Source: Candidatus Cloacimonadota bacterium (GTDB taxonomy: Bacteria > Cloacimonadota > Cloacimonadia > Cloacimonadales > JAIOQZ01). From it: DNA of 64,000 nt. The DNA lies in contig JAIOQZ010000032.1 of NCBI GenBank assembly GCA_021108395.1, forward strand, positions 1 through 64,000, given 5' to 3'. How positions within the stretch are numbered: position 1 is the first letter of the stretch; each line of letters begins with the position of its first letter. This document shows, piece after piece, positions 53,927 to 63,698 of the stretch. Under the pieces are notes generated by a model. It was given only the letters and a program-made list of their open reading frames with translations. It was not told the origin of the DNA and searched no databases. The position numbers and the translations under genes are program-made.

Positions 53927-53954
53927 AATGCCCTCCAGACGAGTGTTGCAAGTA
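53823..53954. repeat. Tandem duplication, 5'-end block, copy 2
   Basis: Partner of 50570-50701. It contains the signal-peptide codons, ribosome-binding site and leader of gene C. Confidence 0.85.
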
Positions 53955-54111
53955 CATATTTTCAATCTACGACATGCAAATTTCCTTCCACTTTCATGGT
54001 TTTTCAGATTGGCGCTCATATATTTGTTGACATCGATAGCTTCACACAAGTATGTTCTTTTGCAGTGAGTCAAGGTAGCATGGGCTGCCTGAACTGAAAA
54101 GAGGAAACACC

Positions 54112-55146
54112 ATGGACAACCTGCGTTGGATACGATTTGCGGTCATCGTCATCGCCCTGGCGATTGTCGTTGTCATTCTCAAGGAGCTCAAGGCCGTATT
54201 TGTCCCGCTCACTTTCGCTTTATTGCTCACGTTCATTTTCATGCCATTGCAGCGTTTTCTGAGGCGACGCGGTGTTCCCGGAGCGGTTGTCGTCATCATC
54301 ATGGTCGTCATTATCTTTTTCACGTTCACGATTGCCGGAACGCTCGTATATACCGGCGTTGCATCGTTCATCGACGCTATGCCGCGTTTTATGAACAACG
54401 TCGTTCAGCTCGCCGAGGATATTGCCCTGCGCTTCGAGATTCCAATCGAAGATGTGCAGAAGACCATCCGGGAGATCGACTGGACAGACATGTTCGACCG
54501 GTTCCGTCTGCAAGACCGTGTTCAGGGGACGCTGGGCACCTTTGCCGACTTCCTGCTCAAGCTGGGGACGACCATCGTCTTCATGGTTTTCATCGTCGCC
54601 GGCCGTGAGCGTTTGCTCGTCAGAATTTATAAAACGATGACCAACAAGGAGCAGGAGCACTCCCAGAACATCTTCATCCAGATAGAGGAGCAGATCATCA
54701 AATACCTGTTCACCAAGAGTCTCGTCAGTCTGGCGACGGCGTTGGTGGGCATGTTTTTTGTCTGGCTGTTCGGTGTCGAGTTCGTCATTGTCAGCGGGTT
54801 GCTGTTGTTCATCCTCAACTTCATACCCAACATCGGCTCAATCATAGCTTCGGCGTTTCCCATCATCGTCTGCTTCTTTCAATACGGCCTTAGCTGGCGT
54901 CTCGTGGGCCTGGCGGTTACACTTATTCTCACACAGGCGGCTTTTGGCACCCTGATCGAGCCACGGCTCGTTGGTTCCAAGCTCAATCTCGCCCCGATTG
55001 TCATCCTCATCTCGCTCATCTTCTGGGCGTGGGTATGGGGCCCTGTGGGGATGGTGCTGGCAGTTCCCTTTGCCGCTGTACTGGCTATCTTTGCCAGGGA
55101 GTTTGAAAGCCTCAAGCTGCTGTCGGCTCTCTTGAGCGACGACTGA
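54112..55146 (+). CDS. PerM/AI-2E-family membrane protein
   Basis: This 344-residue inner-membrane protein has about seven hydrophobic segments: two at the start (IVIALAIVVVIL, then FALLLTFIFMPLQ), a central soluble stretch rich in charged helices (about 85-155), and a C-terminal bundle containing SGLLLFILNFIPNIGSIIA, the hallmark of the AI-2E/PerM family. Family members have been linked to autoinducer-2 export, Na+/H+ exchange or general permease roles; which applies here cannot be told. AGAGGAAACACC precedes the ATG. It lies 2 nt ahead of the DUF512 gene, so the two are co-transcribed. Confidence 0.87.
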   Translation: MDNLRWIRFAVIVIALAIVVVILKELKAVFVPLTFALLLTFIFMPLQRFLRRRGVPGAVVVIIMVVIIFFTFTIAGTLVYTGVASFIDAMPRFMNNVVQLAEDIALRFEIPIEDVQKTIREIDWTDMFDRFRLQDRVQGTLGTFADFLLKLGTTIVFMVFIVAGRERLLVRIYKTMTNKEQEHSQNIFIQIEEQIIKYLFTKSLVSLATALVGMFFVWLFGVEFVIVSGLLLFILNFIPNIGSIIASAFPIIVCFFQYGLSWRLVGLAVTLILTQAAFGTLIEPRLVGSKLNLAPIVILISLIFWAWVWGPVGMVLAVPFAAVLAIFAREFESLKLLSALLSDD

Positions 55147-55148
55147 GC

Positions 55149-56510
55149 ATGCCGCTCACCATTGTTTCCGTTGACAAGGGCAGCCCTGCCGACCGAGCGG
55201 ACGTGCGCTCGGGTGACAGCCTGTTTCGCATCAACGGCCAACCCGTTGACGACTTCCTCGATTTGCAGTTTCACGGCGCCAGCGAGCATCTCGTGTTCGA
55301 TGTGCTGCGGCCTGACGGTGAACGCTGCGAGCTTCGAGCGCAGCACAACTGGAGTCGGCCCCTGGGCATCGAGCCGGAGCTGCATCGCTGCCGCGTTTGC
55401 GTGAACGACTGCGTCTTCTGCTTCGTTGACCAGATGCGCCCCGGTTCTCGCCCCAGTCTGAATCTCAAGGATGACGACCCCGCCTTCTCGTTTAGTTTCG
55501 GCAATTTCATCACGCTAACCAACTTGGGTCGAGGTGACTGGCGACGCATTGTCTCGCAGCGTCGCTCACCGCTCTATGTCTCCGTACACACCACCGACCC
55601 TGCGTTGCATCGACGGATGCTGCGCTATCCTCACGCTTTCAACATCATTGAGGCGTTGCGCCGACTGGATGGTGAAGGCATCGAACTGCACACGCAAATC
55701 GTCATCGTGCCAGGCATGAACGACGGCCTCGCACTCGACCGCACATTGTCAGACCTGCTGTCGTTGCGTAGCGTGCTCACTGTCGGTATCGTGCCTGTGG
55801 GGCTAACACGGTACCGCCAGGGCCTTACCCCAATGCAACAGGTGGATTCCGCCGATGCCCGCGAGCTACTGCGCCAGGCCGAGGCTGCCAATGTCGGTCA
55901 GCCGACCGTGCGCGTGCTTTGCTCTGACGAGATATATCTGCTGGCTGGGGCAAGCTTCCCGTCGGCCGAGCACTACGACGACTATGCGCAGATCGAGAAC
56001 GGCATCGGCATGGTGCGCATGATGAGAGAGAACTGGCTGGATCGCGGTGAGGAACTCATCGGTGAGCTGGGAAAGCAGAGCAGCCGCCTGGTGCGGAAGA
56101 TAATGAAGAAACACATGGAGAAGTACGGCGGGGAAAATGACATTGTCGTGGAGATGAAGGAGATTGGCAGATTCGTCATCGTCACCGGCACACTGGCCGC
56201 TCCTGAGATGCAGAAAATAGCTGCTGCCATCAATGACTCCATGGGCCAGTACCAAGTTCGTGTGCAGGCCGTGTTTAACAACTATTTCGGCTCAACGGTT
56301 ACCGTTGCCGGGCTTCTCACCGCCAGTGACATCCGGCGGCAAGTTAAGCTTGACTTCGGCGAGACCGCCATCCTGCCCAGCTCGGTGTTCAATCATGACG
56401 GCTATACTCTCGACGACGTGCATCGTGATGACCTGTATCGCAAAATGCCGTTCATCGTGGTTGACGAGTTGCTGCACGGATGGGAGAGCATTGATACGGC
56501 TTTAAGATAG
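55149..56510 (+). CDS. DUF512 protein: PDZ + radical-SAM-like Fe-S domain
   Basis: This 453-residue protein has an N-terminal PDZ-like domain (about 1-65; SPADRADVRSGDSLFRING). A radical-SAM-type cluster motif CVNDCVFC (C-x3-C-x2-C) then leads into the barrel (about 80-270), followed by the DUF512 C-terminal domain with FGSTVTVAGLL and DDVHRDDL. Such proteins are widespread but poorly characterised; the Fe-S motif suggests S-adenosylmethionine-dependent or electron-transfer chemistry. It is the second gene of a pair with the PerM-type protein. Its stop codon lies in a hairpin shared with the convergent leuS stop. Confidence 0.87.
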   Translation: MPLTIVSVDKGSPADRADVRSGDSLFRINGQPVDDFLDLQFHGASEHLVFDVLRPDGERCELRAQHNWSRPLGIEPELHRCRVCVNDCVFCFVDQMRPGSRPSLNLKDDDPAFSFSFGNFITLTNLGRGDWRRIVSQRRSPLYVSVHTTDPALHRRMLRYPHAFNIIEALRRLDGEGIELHTQIVIVPGMNDGLALDRTLSDLLSLRSVLTVGIVPVGLTRYRQGLTPMQQVDSADARELLRQAEAANVGQPTVRVLCSDEIYLLAGASFPSAEHYDDYAQIENGIGMVRMMRENWLDRGEELIGELGKQSSRLVRKIMKKHMEKYGGENDIVVEMKEIGRFVIVTGTLAAPEMQKIAAAINDSMGQYQVRVQAVFNNYFGSTVTVAGLLTASDIRRQVKLDFGETAILPSSVFNHDGYTLDDVHRDDLYRKMPFIVVDELLHGWESIDTALR

Positions 56511-56528
56511 GGGTGCCGCCCCTGTCTT
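56504..56528. terminator. Hairpin spanning both stop codons of DUF512 gene and leuS
   Basis: AAGATAGGGG-TGCCG-CCCCTGTCTT, with one G-T pair. The DUF512 TAG lies in the left arm, and the leuS stop begins at the right arm's end. The GGGGTGCCGCCCC core matches a module of the dispersed repeat (see 9006 and 26818), so this may be a remnant copy acting as a shared terminator. Confidence 0.65.
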
Positions 56529-59004
56529 ACTTCACGACGATGCTCACCAGCTTGCGTGGTATGACGATAACTTTGCGCACAGTTTTATCTTCGAGGAATC
56601 GCTGCACGTTTTCCTGCGTCAGGGCAGTCTCGCGCACCTGCTCCTCGGTTGCGTCGGCGGGCACTTCGATTTTGCCGCGCAGCTTGCCGTTTATCTGCAC
56701 CGGATAGGTGATTTCGTCTTTTACCAGGCAGGCCGCGTCGTATTCGGGCACGCCTGCTTCGTGGACCAGCCCGCCGTCGGCGACCTGCTGCCAAAGCTCT
56801 TCGCAGATATGCGGCGCGAATGGGTACAGCAGCCGCGGAATGACCGCACACGCCTCTGCGAACACAATCTGCTCCGCTTCGGGCAGGCTGCCTGGTTGCT
56901 TGATGGCCGTCACGTTGTTGAGATGCTCCATCACTGCGGCGATGGCGGTGTTATATTGCATCCGCTGCTCGATGTCCTCGCGCACTCGCTTGATAGTATT
57001 GTGCGTGCTATAGCGCAGTTGCTTCATCGTTGGACTGAGCGCTGCGTCGCCGATTGCTTCGCGGTGTTTGCGGATGATGTCGCCGTGCGCCTCGAACACG
57101 CGCCAGACGCGGTTGAGGAACCGGAACGCGCCCACCACGCCTTCGTCGTTCCACTCGACGTCTTTTTCCGGCGGCGAGGCGAACAGCACAAACAAGCGTA
57201 TGGTATCGGAGCCGAAACGCTGGATGAAGTCGAGCGGATCGACCACGTTGCCCTTCGATTTGCTCATTTTTGCCCCGTCTTTGACCACCATGCCCTGCGT
57301 GAGCAGCCGTGCAAACGGCTCGTTGCCGCTCACCATGCCGATGTCGCGCATGAACTTATGGAAGAACCGCGCATAGAGCAGATGCCCGGTGGCGTGCTCG
57401 ATGCCGCCGATATATTGATCGACAGGCAACCAGTAGTCGGCGCGCTCGCGGGCAAAGGGCGTTTTGTCGTTGTGGGCGTCGGCGTAGCGCGCGAAGTACC
57501 ATGAGCTATCGACGAAGGTGTCCATCGTGTCGGTTTCGCGCCGGGCCGGGCCGCCGCACTGCGGACAGGACGTGTTCACCCATTCCTCGACCGATAACAG
57601 CGGGTTCTGGGTGGTTTTGCCCACCTGAACGTTATCGGGAAGCAGCACCGGCAGGTCTTCATCGGGCACGAGCACAGCGCCGCACTTGTCGCAATAGATG
57701 ACCGGGATGGGATTGCCCCAGTAACGCTGGCGGCTGACGTTCCAGTCGCGCAGACGGTAAGTTGTTGTGCGCCCGCCCATTTCGTTCTGCTCGATGTGCT
57801 TCGAGATGGCGTCTATGGCGTCGATGCTGCTCATGCCGTCGAACGGGGCGCTGTCGTTCATCACGCCCGGCTCGGTGTAGGCTGCTTCCATCTCGTTCAG
57901 CGACAGGCTGCTCTCATCGTTCTGGATGACGATGCGCATGGGGATGTCATACTTGCGGGCGAACTCGAAGTCGCGCTGGTCGTGCGCGGGCACGGCCATA
58001 ACAGCGCCGGTGCCGTAGTTCATCAGCACATAGTTTGTCACCCATATCTGCACCGGCTTGCCGTTGAGTGGATTGACGCACACATGGCCGGTGTCGAAGC
58101 CTTCCTTTTCGGTGTCGTCGGCGGCGCGAGAAAATTTGTCCTCGGCCATCACCTTGTCGCAGAACCTGGCCAGGGGGCTGTCGGCGGGTTCCATGGCCAG
58201 CCAGCGGCGCACCAGTGGGTGCTCTGGCGGCAGTGCCATGTAGGTAACGCCATAGATGGTGTCTGGGCGGGTGGTGAACACCGGGATCTCGCCGTCCTCG
58301 CCTTGCAGGGGGAAGACAATCTGCGTGCCGACGCTCTTGCCGATCCAGTTGGTTTGCATCGTGATGACGCGCTCCGGCCACTTGATGACACCCGAGAAAT
58401 CGAGCAGTTCGTCGGCGTAGCGTGTGATGCGAAAAAACCACTGGTCGAGTTCTTTCTGCTCGACGGTGGTGTCGCAGCGCCAGCAGCGTCCGTCGCTCAC
58501 CTGCTCGTTGGCCAGCACGGTTTTGCAGCCCTCGCACCAGTTAACGAACGATTTCTTGCGATAAACCAGATCGTTTTCGTACAGCCGCTTGAAGAACCAC
58601 TGCCCCCAGCGGTAGTAGTCGGGACGGCAGGTGCTCAGCTCGCGGTCCCAGTCGAGGCCGAAGCCCATCAGGTTGAACTGGTGGCGCATTATGGAGATAT
58701 TGTCCTCGGTGGTGATGCGTGGGTGCGAGTTATGCTGTATCGCAAAATTTTCGGCGGGCAGGCCAAAGGCGTCGTAGCCCATGGGCTGTAACACGTTGTA
58801 GCCCTGCATCAGTTTGTAGCGGGTCACAGCGTCACCGATCGAGTAGTTGGACACATGGCCCATGTGCAGCGCCCCAGAGGGATAGGGGAACATCGACAGC
58901 ACATAGTATTTGGGTCGGTCGAGGTTGTCTTTGCCATTGAAGACTCGGCGTTCTGCCCAGATTTTCTGCCATTTTTTCTCTATTGTCTCAAACGGATATT
59001 CCAT
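56527..59004 (-). CDS. leuS: Leucyl-tRNA synthetase
   Basis: This 825-residue class I synthetase charges tRNA-Leu. The HIGH-type motif is HMGH at 47-50 within YPSGALHMGH. The CP1 editing domain follows (TTRPDTIYGVT, GTGAVMAVPAHDQRD). Zinc-finger-like cysteine pairs (CDKCG, CPQCG) are present, then KMSKS in GAKMSKSKGN and an anticodon-binding and C-terminal domain ending in VIVIPRKLVSIVVK. The ORF track adds 45 residues before the true start; ATG 59004 has GGAGGAACA upstream and begins the conserved YPFETIEKKWQ. All motifs look intact and the length is normal. Confidence 0.96.
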   Translation of the reverse strand: MEYPFETIEKKWQKIWAERRVFNGKDNLDRPKYYVLSMFPYPSGALHMGHVSNYSIGDAVTRYKLMQGYNVLQPMGYDAFGLPAENFAIQHNSHPRITTEDNISIMRHQFNLMGFGLDWDRELSTCRPDYYRWGQWFFKRLYENDLVYRKKSFVNWCEGCKTVLANEQVSDGRCWRCDTTVEQKELDQWFFRITRYADELLDFSGVIKWPERVITMQTNWIGKSVGTQIVFPLQGEDGEIPVFTTRPDTIYGVTYMALPPEHPLVRRWLAMEPADSPLARFCDKVMAEDKFSRAADDTEKEGFDTGHVCVNPLNGKPVQIWVTNYVLMNYGTGAVMAVPAHDQRDFEFARKYDIPMRIVIQNDESSLSLNEMEAAYTEPGVMNDSAPFDGMSSIDAIDAISKHIEQNEMGGRTTTYRLRDWNVSRQRYWGNPIPVIYCDKCGAVLVPDEDLPVLLPDNVQVGKTTQNPLLSVEEWVNTSCPQCGGPARRETDTMDTFVDSSWYFARYADAHNDKTPFARERADYWLPVDQYIGGIEHATGHLLYARFFHKFMRDIGMVSGNEPFARLLTQGMVVKDGAKMSKSKGNVVDPLDFIQRFGSDTIRLFVLFASPPEKDVEWNDEGVVGAFRFLNRVWRVFEAHGDIIRKHREAIGDAALSPTMKQLRYSTHNTIKRVREDIEQRMQYNTAIAAVMEHLNNVTAIKQPGSLPEAEQIVFAEACAVIPRLLYPFAPHICEELWQQVADGGLVHEAGVPEYDAACLVKDEITYPVQINGKLRGKIEVPADATEEQVRETALTQENVQRFLEDKTVRKVIVIPRKLVSIVVK

Positions 59005-59234
59005 TGTTCCTCCGTTGCGTATGTGTCGAGTATTCAGGATATTAGAGGGAAGCGGGCGTGGCGGTGGTTGAGTTGTTGGTTCCCCCTCAGGGGAGCAGCG
59101 GCGACGAAAAGAAGCGGGCGTGAAAGTGGCGATATCCACCTGGCGCGTGGGGCGCGAAGTTCATCATAGCCGCCTCCTTATACAGTCATTTGTGTCACGA
59201 TGGGAGGGCTGGCTGTGTGGGTCAACTCATTTTT
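59005..59234. other. Gap between leuS and HD-GYP gene
   Basis: These 230 nt should hold the leuS promoter and the 3' end of the HD-GYP transcript. A short direct repeat (GAAGCGGGCGTG at about 59050 and 59113) and a CCCCCTCAGGGG palindrome are present. I see no gene. Confidence 0.4.
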
Positions 59235-60167
59235 TTAGACCGAGAGGCTCTGTAGGAAACGGTTGTACAGCGATGGCATGTGATAGCCACGGTCGGTTTC
59301 TTCGCGCAGAATCTGCAGCGCTTTGCCGGGTGGCGCGGCGCGGCGATAGGGACGGTCTTCGTTGGTCAGCGCCTCGTAGGCGTCGATGATGCCGACAATC
59401 TGGCCGACAAGGCTGATGTCTGTTTTGCCGAAGGGGTAGCCGGTACCGTTGATTCTCTCGTGATGTTCGATAGCGGCGGCCCGCACCTTTGGCAGCGTCA
59501 TTTTTGCCCTGTCAAGAACGTCCAGCGCCATAATCGGATGTTGCCTCATAATGCGGAATTCATCGTCGGTGAGTGGCTTGGGAGATTTGAGCAGAGATTC
59601 GGGGATTTGTATCTTGCCGATGTCATGCAGCAGCGCCGCCAGCCCGAACTCGAGTGTGCGCCGCCAACCGTAGCCCACCTTGTGGGCGAATCCGAGCGTC
59701 AGCGTCATCACGTTGACCGAATGCAGCGCCGTTGTATAGTCGAGATGGTAGAGATTGGTTATCTGTTTGAGAATGGCCGGATCGCGGGTGGAAGCGCGAG
59801 TGAGCAGGGCAACGGAACGGCGCGCCTGGCGCATGGTGCCGCTGCGGGGCTCGTTCAGGGTCTCGACCGCTATGCCGACCAGGCAGTTGTGCACTGTTTT
59901 CACATCACCGGCGCCCAGGCTTTCATCGAGTATCCGGTTGAAGCTGGTTTGAATTTCTACCGCGGCCGATTCGCGGTCTTCTGTGAGGATGAAGAGGCGG
60001 GGTATTCGCTCTGTATCCAGCCGATGCTGGCTGATGATCTCGCCGGGTTTTTTGTAGAGCACCCATTCGCCTTCGTCGCTTCTGTAATAAAGCGCAGTTT
60101 CCTTATATAAAGGAATCTGAGTAGTGCGCACAGCGACATGGGTTACATGGGTTTTCAATTCAACCAT
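59235..60167 (-). CDS. HD-GYP domain phosphodiesterase, no receiver
   Basis: This 310-residue protein has an N-terminal region of about 115 residues resembling the poorly defined domain that precedes HD-GYP in some regulators (short beta strands, LYYRSDEGEWVLYKKPGE). The HD-GYP domain follows, with HD at 181-182 (LLHDIGK) and HHERINGTGYP at 235-245. It should hydrolyse c-di-GMP. It carries no receiver or membrane segment, so control must come through the N-terminal domain. It is a single gene, divergent from secA. It is not closely similar to the HD-GYP protein at 11946. Confidence 0.9.
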   Translation of the reverse strand: MVELKTHVTHVAVRTTQIPLYKETALYYRSDEGEWVLYKKPGEIISQHRLDTERIPRLFILTEDRESAAVEIQTSFNRILDESLGAGDVKTVHNCLVGIAVETLNEPRSGTMRQARRSVALLTRASTRDPAILKQITNLYHLDYTTALHSVNVMTLTLGFAHKVGYGWRRTLEFGLAALLHDIGKIQIPESLLKSPKPLTDDEFRIMRQHPIMALDVLDRAKMTLPKVRAAAIEHHERINGTGYPFGKTDISLVGQIVGIIDAYEALTNEDRPYRRAAPPGKALQILREETDRGYHMPSLYNRFLQSLSV

Positions 60168-60493
60168 CTCTACTCTCTTTGGGGCTTGGGGTTGCGTCAG
60201 CTATCTGTAGCCAGTCACAGACAGCAGTTAGTTTACATTTACCAAGTATGCAACTGAAATATCTCAAGGCAAGAAAAAAACACCGAAGCATCCTGTGGCG
60301 CTTTGCCTTGCTGGTGCGAACCTGAATATTCGCTTGCGGTTACACCGCAGGAAGATTTGCCGCTCGGCGCTGCCTCCTTCCTGCATGTGTTTCTCATTGC
60401 GGCTGCTTCTGTCTTTTGGCCATCAGTGACCGATGCGCCGAAAACCGTTGACAGGGGCAAGGCTCTACACATCCTTGCTCGCGGGAGAATGCT
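60168..60493. other. Divergent gap between HD-GYP gene and secA
   Basis: This 326-nt non-coding stretch should hold the promoters of both genes. A TTGACA hexamer is present about 45 nt before secA without a matching -10 at normal spacing. Small palindromes GCGGT-TAC-ACCGC (about 60338) and GCAAGG/CCTTGC (about 60460-60480) are visible. The 81-residue ORF in it lacks a ribosome-binding site and is not credible. Confidence 0.45.
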
Positions 60494-63400
60494 ATGCTCA
60501 ATAAACTGGTTCAGAAGCTGTTCGGTGACCAGCACGGTCGCCAGCTGAAAAAGCTGGAACCGTTCGTCGATGAAATCAAGCAGTGTGAAAAAACCATCGC
60601 TACGCTGTCCGACGACGACTTGCGTGACCGCGTGAAGGCTATTCGCGCCGAGATACACGACAGCCTCGATTCGCTATATACCGAGCTCGAGGTCATCGAG
60701 CGGGAGTATCACGCCGAAGCTGACGAAAACCGCAAAGAGCGCATCGGCGACCGCATAGACACCCACAAAGAGGAGGTCAAGACGCACACGCAGGCCACCC
60801 TCGACGAACATCTCCCCGAAGTCTTCGCAATTGTGCGCGAGACTTGCCGCCGTCTGGTGGGCGCCAGCTTCGAGGTGCGCGGCACTGCCGAGACCTGGCA
60901 CATGGTGCCGTTCGACGTGCAGCTCATCGGTGGCGTCGCCCTGCATCAGGGCGCCATCGCCGAGATGGCCACCGGCGAAGGCAAAACGCTGGCCGCCACC
61001 CTGCCGCTGTTTCTCAACGCCCTGCTGGGGCGTGGCTGTCACCTCATCACGGTCAACGACTATCTCGCCAGCCGTGACAGCGAATGGATGAGCCCCATCT
61101 TCGCCTTTCACGGCATGACGGTTGGCTGCATCACCACCGGCATGCCCCCCGAAGAACGCCACGCCGCCTATCGTTGCGACGTCACCTATGGCATCAACAG
61201 CGAGTTCGGGTTTGACTACCTGCGCGACAACATGGCGGTCTCGGCGCAGCAGATTGTGCAGCATGATCACTGTTTCGCCATCGTTGACGAGGTGGACAGC
61301 GTGCTTATCGACGAGGCGCGCACGCCGCTCATCATCAGCGGCCCCGTGCCCGAGAGCAAGAACTTCTACCGCGAGATAAAACCGCAGGTGAAAAAACTGG
61401 TGAACGCGCAGAGCGTCATGCTCAACCGCGTCGTTTCCGAAGCGCGCAGGCTCTACGAATCCGACGAGGCCGACGCTGACGAACTGGGACGCAAGCTGCT
61501 CACCATCAAGCGCGGCGCACCCCACAACAAGCAGTTCATGAAGCTGATGAAGGAAGCCGAGCTCAAGAAGCTGGTGAGCGACTATGAAGGCGCTCTCATC
61601 CGCGACAAGAAGCTCCACCTGCTCGACGAAGAGCTGTTCTACTCGATTGACGAGCACGCCCGCAGCGCCGACCTGAACGAGAAAGGCTGCGACATGCTCT
61701 CGAAGTACGACACCGATCTGTTCATCGTGGATACCCTGGATGAACTGTTGCAGCGTGTGGACGACGCGGGGCATACTCACGAGGAAGCCACGAAACTGAA
61801 AGAGCGCGAGACACAGCGCTTCATGGACAAGAGTGAGCGGCTGCACAACATCAGCCAGTTGCTCAAGAGCTACGCCCTGTTCGAGTCCGAGGTGGATTAC
61901 ATCGTGCAGGACAACAAGGTCATCATCGTCGATGGGTTCACGGGCAGGCCAATGCCCGGGCGGCGCTTCAGCGACGGGCTGCACCAAGCTCTCGAAGCCA
62001 AAGAGGGCGTGACCATCGAGCAGGCCAACCAGACGCTGGCCACCATCACCTTGCAGAACTTTTTTCGCATGTACGACAAGCTGGCCGGCATGACCGGCAC
62101 CGCCGTGACCGAAGAGGGCGAGTTCGCCGAAATATACAAGTTGCCGGTGATGGTTATTCCCACCAACGCACCCATCACTCGCATCGACTATGACGACATG
62201 ATCTATCTCACCAAGCTCGAGAAATACCGCGCCATCATCGACGAGATTGCCTGGTGGCATGAGCTTGGCAAGCCGGTGCTGGTGGGCACGGTGTCGGTCG
62301 AGGTGTCGGAGACGCTGGCGCGTCTGTTGCGGCGTCGCGGCATTCCGCACAATGTGTTGAACGCCAAATACCACGAGCAGGAAGCCGAGATAATCAAGAA
62401 CGCCGGCGCACCGGGGGCGGTCACCATCGCCACCAACATGGCCGGCCGCGGCACCGACATCAAGCTGGGCAGGGGCGTTGTCGCCGCCGAACAGGAGACA
62501 TACCGCGCCATGAGCAAATCGATAAACGAGGAGACCCCGCACGGCATCCCGCTGGACGGGCTTCACGTCATTGGCACCGAGCGCCACGAAAGTCGCCGCA
62601 TCGACCGTCAGTTGCGCGGGCGCAGCGGACGCCAGGGCGACCCCGGCACCAGCCGCTTCTACCTCAGCCTCGAAGACAACCTCATGCGGCTGTTCGGCTC
62701 CGACCGCATTGCCGGCATGATGAAGAAGCTGGGCGTAAAAGAGAACGACGCCATCACCCATCCCTGGATGACCGGCGCTGTGGAAAAGGCGCAGAAGCGC
62801 GTTGAAGGCCACAACTTCGAGATTCGCAAGCGCCTGCTGCAATATGACGAAGTAATGAACCAGCAGCGTGAGGTGATATACAAGTTCCGTCGCAACGTGC
62901 TCAAGGGATACGACCTGCGCATCGAGATCCTCGACATGGTGAAGGACACGATTGCCAACGTCGTCGCGGACAACATCGGCGACAGCGACTTCGAGGAAGA
63001 ATTCCAGGTAGAGCGCGTGTTGCAGTGGTTCCGGCACAACCTCAGCGTCAATATCCCCGAAAGCGCGATTCAGGGCGAGGGCCTTAACGTCGCCGACATC
63101 ACCGACCAGATCGAGGCGCTGCTGCTGAAGGCTTACGAGCGCAAGGAAGAGGCTGTGGGCGAGGAGACCATGCGCGAGATCGAGCGGCGGGCGTTGCTTA
63201 CCGTGGTCGATGAAAACTGGCGCGACCACCTGCACGAACTCGACCTGCTCAAAGAGGCCATCGGACTGCGCGCCTATGCGAACAAAGACCCGCTCATCGA
63301 GTTCAAGCGCGAGAGCTTCGAGCTGTTCCAGCGGCTCATCGCCGCCATCTACGAGCAGGTGACGAAAAAGGTTTACACCACCTATATCATCAGTCGCGAC

Positions 63401-63646
63401 ATGACCCGCGAGCAGGTGGAGCAGATGCTGCGCAACTCCAGCCTGCGCCACGAGGACATCTCCGCCTTCACCGGCGACGCCCCGCAACCGGCTTCGGGCG
63501 AGGCCATGCAGCAACCCCGGCATCCGGCGCCGGCGCCAAAGAAGCTGCGTCCGCGTCACGTCGATGAGAAGGTGGGGCGCAACGACCCCTGTCCCTGTGG
63601 AAGTGGCAGGAAGTATAAAAGATGTTGCGGAAAAATCAGCGATTGA
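60494..63646 (+). CDS. secA: Preprotein translocase ATPase SecA, long form
   Basis: This 1050-residue motor drives proteins through SecYEG. Walker A TGEGKT is at about residues 160-165, roughly 55 residues later than in E. coli, because of a charged helical insertion near residues 55-105; this long N-terminus is typical of FCB-group SecA. DEVDSVLIDEARTPLIISG, TNMAGRGTDIKLG and GRSGRQGDPG mark the two helicase-like domains. A C-terminal zinc-binding tail (DPCPCGSGRKYKRCC) contacts SecB or ribosomes in relatives. The start has GGGAGA 8 nt upstream. It is the export engine on which the signal-peptide-bearing exoproteins in this window should depend. Confidence 0.97.
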   Translation: MLNKLVQKLFGDQHGRQLKKLEPFVDEIKQCEKTIATLSDDDLRDRVKAIRAEIHDSLDSLYTELEVIEREYHAEADENRKERIGDRIDTHKEEVKTHTQATLDEHLPEVFAIVRETCRRLVGASFEVRGTAETWHMVPFDVQLIGGVALHQGAIAEMATGEGKTLAATLPLFLNALLGRGCHLITVNDYLASRDSEWMSPIFAFHGMTVGCITTGMPPEERHAAYRCDVTYGINSEFGFDYLRDNMAVSAQQIVQHDHCFAIVDEVDSVLIDEARTPLIISGPVPESKNFYREIKPQVKKLVNAQSVMLNRVVSEARRLYESDEADADELGRKLLTIKRGAPHNKQFMKLMKEAELKKLVSDYEGALIRDKKLHLLDEELFYSIDEHARSADLNEKGCDMLSKYDTDLFIVDTLDELLQRVDDAGHTHEEATKLKERETQRFMDKSERLHNISQLLKSYALFESEVDYIVQDNKVIIVDGFTGRPMPGRRFSDGLHQALEAKEGVTIEQANQTLATITLQNFFRMYDKLAGMTGTAVTEEGEFAEIYKLPVMVIPTNAPITRIDYDDMIYLTKLEKYRAIIDEIAWWHELGKPVLVGTVSVEVSETLARLLRRRGIPHNVLNAKYHEQEAEIIKNAGAPGAVTIATNMAGRGTDIKLGRGVVAAEQETYRAMSKSINEETPHGIPLDGLHVIGTERHESRRIDRQLRGRSGRQGDPGTSRFYLSLEDNLMRLFGSDRIAGMMKKLGVKENDAITHPWMTGAVEKAQKRVEGHNFEIRKRLLQYDEVMNQQREVIYKFRRNVLKGYDLRIEILDMVKDTIANVVADNIGDSDFEEEFQVERVLQWFRHNLSVNIPESAIQGEGLNVADITDQIEALLLKAYERKEEAVGEETMREIERRALLTVVDENWRDHLHELDLLKEAIGLRAYANKDPLIEFKRESFELFQRLIAAIYEQVTKKVYTTYIISRDMTREQVEQMLRNSSLRHEDISAFTGDAPQPASGEAMQQPRHPAPAPKKLRPRHVDEKVGRNDPCPCGSGRKYKRCCGKISD

Positions 63647-63698
63647 TAATTTGTCAAGACGGGCTGTCTGGAATTATCCGTGAGCGCCCGGGAGAATC

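Noticed and set aside
53927-54073. N-terminal extension of propeller gene C
   Set aside because: The 49 extra residues precede the ribosome-binding site and signal peptide that are shared with gene B.
60303-60548. 81-residue ORF ahead of secA
   Set aside because: No ribosome-binding site, overlaps the secA start in another frame, no recognisable protein features.
60674-63559. 961-residue minus-strand ORF opposite secA
   Set aside because: Shadow of a GC-rich coding strand; no ribosome-binding site and composition of a reverse-frame translation. The same applies to 24461-26422, 18153-19496, 45766-47115, 33634-34920 and 49417-50568.
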